From Verrucomicrobiales bacterium (lineage in GTDB: Bacteria > Verrucomicrobiota > Verrucomicrobiia > Verrucomicrobiales > Verrucomicrobiaceae), in assembly GCA_003453085.1 (NCBI GenBank), contig DMMK01000428.1, positions 1-7,440 of the forward strand: a stretch of DNA of 7,440 nt, written 5' to 3'. Every line of letters begins with the position of its first letter. Position 1 is the first letter of the stretch. Below the pieces are notes generated by a model. The model was not told the origin of the DNA. It saw nothing but the letters and a program-made list of their open reading frames with translations, and did no database searches. The position numbers were made by a program, and so were the translations under genes. This document shows positions 6,342 to 7,440 of the stretch, piece by piece.

Positions 6342-7440
6342 GTGAAAGCAGCCTTATTATTTGATCACTTTGGTCCCTATCATCAAGCGCGTCTGCGTGC
6401 GGCAGCGGAGGGAATGGAGGTGGTCGGGGTGGAGTTTCATCCGCGCAGCAGGGACTACGCCTGGGAGCCTGCCCGGCTGGGCGTGCTACCCCTGGTTTCG
6501 GTGCCCCCCACAAAATGTGAAGGAGCAAAGGCCGTGCGTGAGTTTCAGGGGGCGCTCGAAAAGACCCTGGAGGAAATCCGGCCTGAGGTGGTGGCGATTC
6601 CTGGGTGGGCCTCCCGCGAAGCTCTGGTGGCCCTGAACTGGTGCTTAGGCCATGGAGTGCCGACGATTCTGATGTCGGAAAGCTGTGCTCATGACGAGGT
6701 GCGTGTGGGCTGGAAGGAGTGGGTGAAGCGGCGGATCATCGGTTGTCATTCTGCGGCTCTGGCCGGGGGGACTTTGCATGGCCGTTATCTGAAGCTGCTA
6801 AGCATGGGGGAAGACCAGATTTCACTGGGTTATGATGCGGTGGACAATGCCTGGTTTGCAGATCAGAGCGCTAGTCTGCGACCGTCTTTGGATTCATCTC
6901 AAGAGCCTTGTTTCTTGGCCAGTGCGCGGTTTATCCCCAAGAAGAACATCAGCCGTCTGCTGACGGCCTATGCAGCCTACCGTCACGCCTGCGGTGATGC
7001 CAAGCCTTGGCGGCTGGTGCTGTTAGGTGATGGTGAACTGCGTGGAGAGGTGGAAAGGCATGTGCGTGAGCTGGGGCTGGAGCCTTCCGTTTCCATGCCG
7101 GGGTTCCTCCAGTATGAGGAGCTGCCGGGCTACTATGCGCGGGCGTCGGCCTTCATTCATGCGAGTACGACGGAGCAGTGGGGCCTGGTGGTCAATGAGG
7201 CGATGGCGAGCGGTCTGCCAGTGCTCGTTTCCAACCGATGCGGCTGTGCCGAGGATCTGGTGGAGGAGGGGATTAACGGATTCACCTTTGATCCTGAGGA
7301 TGTGCAAGGCATGGCGGCAGTGATGGGGCGGATGACGGCGCTGCCTGAAGAGAGCCTGCGGCAGATGGGCTGTGAGAGTGAGCGAATCATCGCCGATTGG
7401 GGGCCTGCCCGTTTTGCGGAAGGGATGCGGCAGGCGGCCA
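6342..7440 (+). CDS. GT4-family glycosyltransferase, 3'-truncated by the window edge
   Basis: An open frame continues without a stop to the last base, giving at least 366 residues. The protein begins MKAALLFDHFGPYHQARL (1-18), a typical first strand and G-P-x-H acceptor loop. It then has PEVVAIPGW (81-89) and MSESCAHDE (111-119), with LGYDAVDN at 162-169 in place of the usual PNGVD. The donor domain has SARFIPKKNI at 194-203 with K200/K201, LLGDGE at 227-232, and the E-x7-E pair E278/E286 (EQWGLVVNE), followed by AMASGLPVLVS. Nearly all of a normal GT4 length is present, so only a short carboxy tail is missing. GTG at 6342 is chosen because family similarity starts there. GTG at 6297 would add 15 residues and overlap the polymerase stop as GTGA, matching other junctions in this operon, so it is a real alternative. 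The purine-rich GAGGGGAA at 6318-6325 is 16 bases before 6342, too far for a good ribosome site. This gene looks richer in G/C than the polymerase gene. Specificity is unknown. Confidence 0.93.
   Translation, partial: MKAALLFDHFGPYHQARLRAAAEGMEVVGVEFHPRSRDYAWEPARLGVLPLVSVPPTKCEGAKAVREFQGALEKTLEEIRPEVVAIPGWASREALVALNWCLGHGVPTILMSESCAHDEVRVGWKEWVKRRIIGCHSAALAGGTLHGRYLKLLSMGEDQISLGYDAVDNAWFADQSASLRPSLDSSQEPCFLASARFIPKKNISRLLTAYAAYRHACGDAKPWRLVLLGDGELRGEVERHVRELGLEPSVSMPGFLQYEELPGYYARASAFIHASTTEQWGLVVNEAMASGLPVLVSNRCGCAEDLVEEGINGFTFDPEDVQGMAAVMGRMTALPEESLRQMGCESERIIADWGPARFAEGMRQAA

Noticed and set aside
5794..6528. Minus-strand open frame of 244 codons antisense to the polymerase end and last glycosyltransferase
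   Set aside because: The translation is rich in Pro, Arg and His with no recognisable domain, and it lies opposite two convincing genes; it is a composition-driven shadow.
7027..7323. Plus-strand open frame of 98 codons in another frame near the right edge
   Set aside because: It lies wholly inside the truncated glycosyltransferase, is rich in Arg, Met and Trp, and covers the E-x7-E region read in the correct frame.
1..7440. CRISPR arrays, mobile elements, tRNA, phage or toxin-antitoxin genes
   Set aside because: No spaced direct repeats, terminal inverted repeats, transposase or integrase motifs, or tRNA-like cloverleaf were seen on either strand by eye.

Overview
This window is a compact, unidirectional (+ strand) stretch of a surface or extracellular polysaccharide biosynthesis locus. 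It reads, in order: a class I SAM methyltransferase (48-737), a TuaH-like GT-B glycosyltransferase (750-1877), a second SAM methyltransferase (1874-2629), two GT4-type glycosyltransferases (2646-3890 and 3887-4993), a polytopic Wzy-like repeat-unit polymerase (4987-6300), and a third GT4-type glycosyltransferase (from 6342) that runs off the right edge. Nothing on the minus strand looks real, and I see no tRNA, rRNA, CRISPR array, transposase, integrase or obvious repeat.

The genes are packed like one operon. Three junctions overlap by 4 or 7 bases, and the rest have gaps of 12, 16 and at most 41 bases. Shine-Dalgarno matches are weak or absent at most starts, so translational coupling is likely. 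No promoter or convincing terminator is visible; the transcript probably starts left of the window and continues to the right.

Functionally the set fits assembly of a lipid-linked oligosaccharide: four different glycosyltransferases add sugars, two methyltransferases probably decorate sugars, and the membrane polymerase joins repeat units. The initiating phosphoglycosyltransferase, the flippase (Wzx) and export or chain-length proteins (Wza/Wzc type) are not in the window and are expected nearby. Product chemistry (O-antigen, capsule or exopolysaccharide) cannot be decided from these genes.

The organism appears to be a moderately high-GC Gram-negative-type bacterium. The style of the glycosyltransferases (for example the GPYHQARLRAA amino end of the last one) reminds me of Verrucomicrobiota or Planctomycetota, but this is an impression, not a demonstrated placement. 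I found no clear sign of a new kind of system. The points most worth checking are the second methyltransferase's altered SAM loop, the single in-frame stop between the first two genes, the alternative starts, and what methylated glycan this locus makes.
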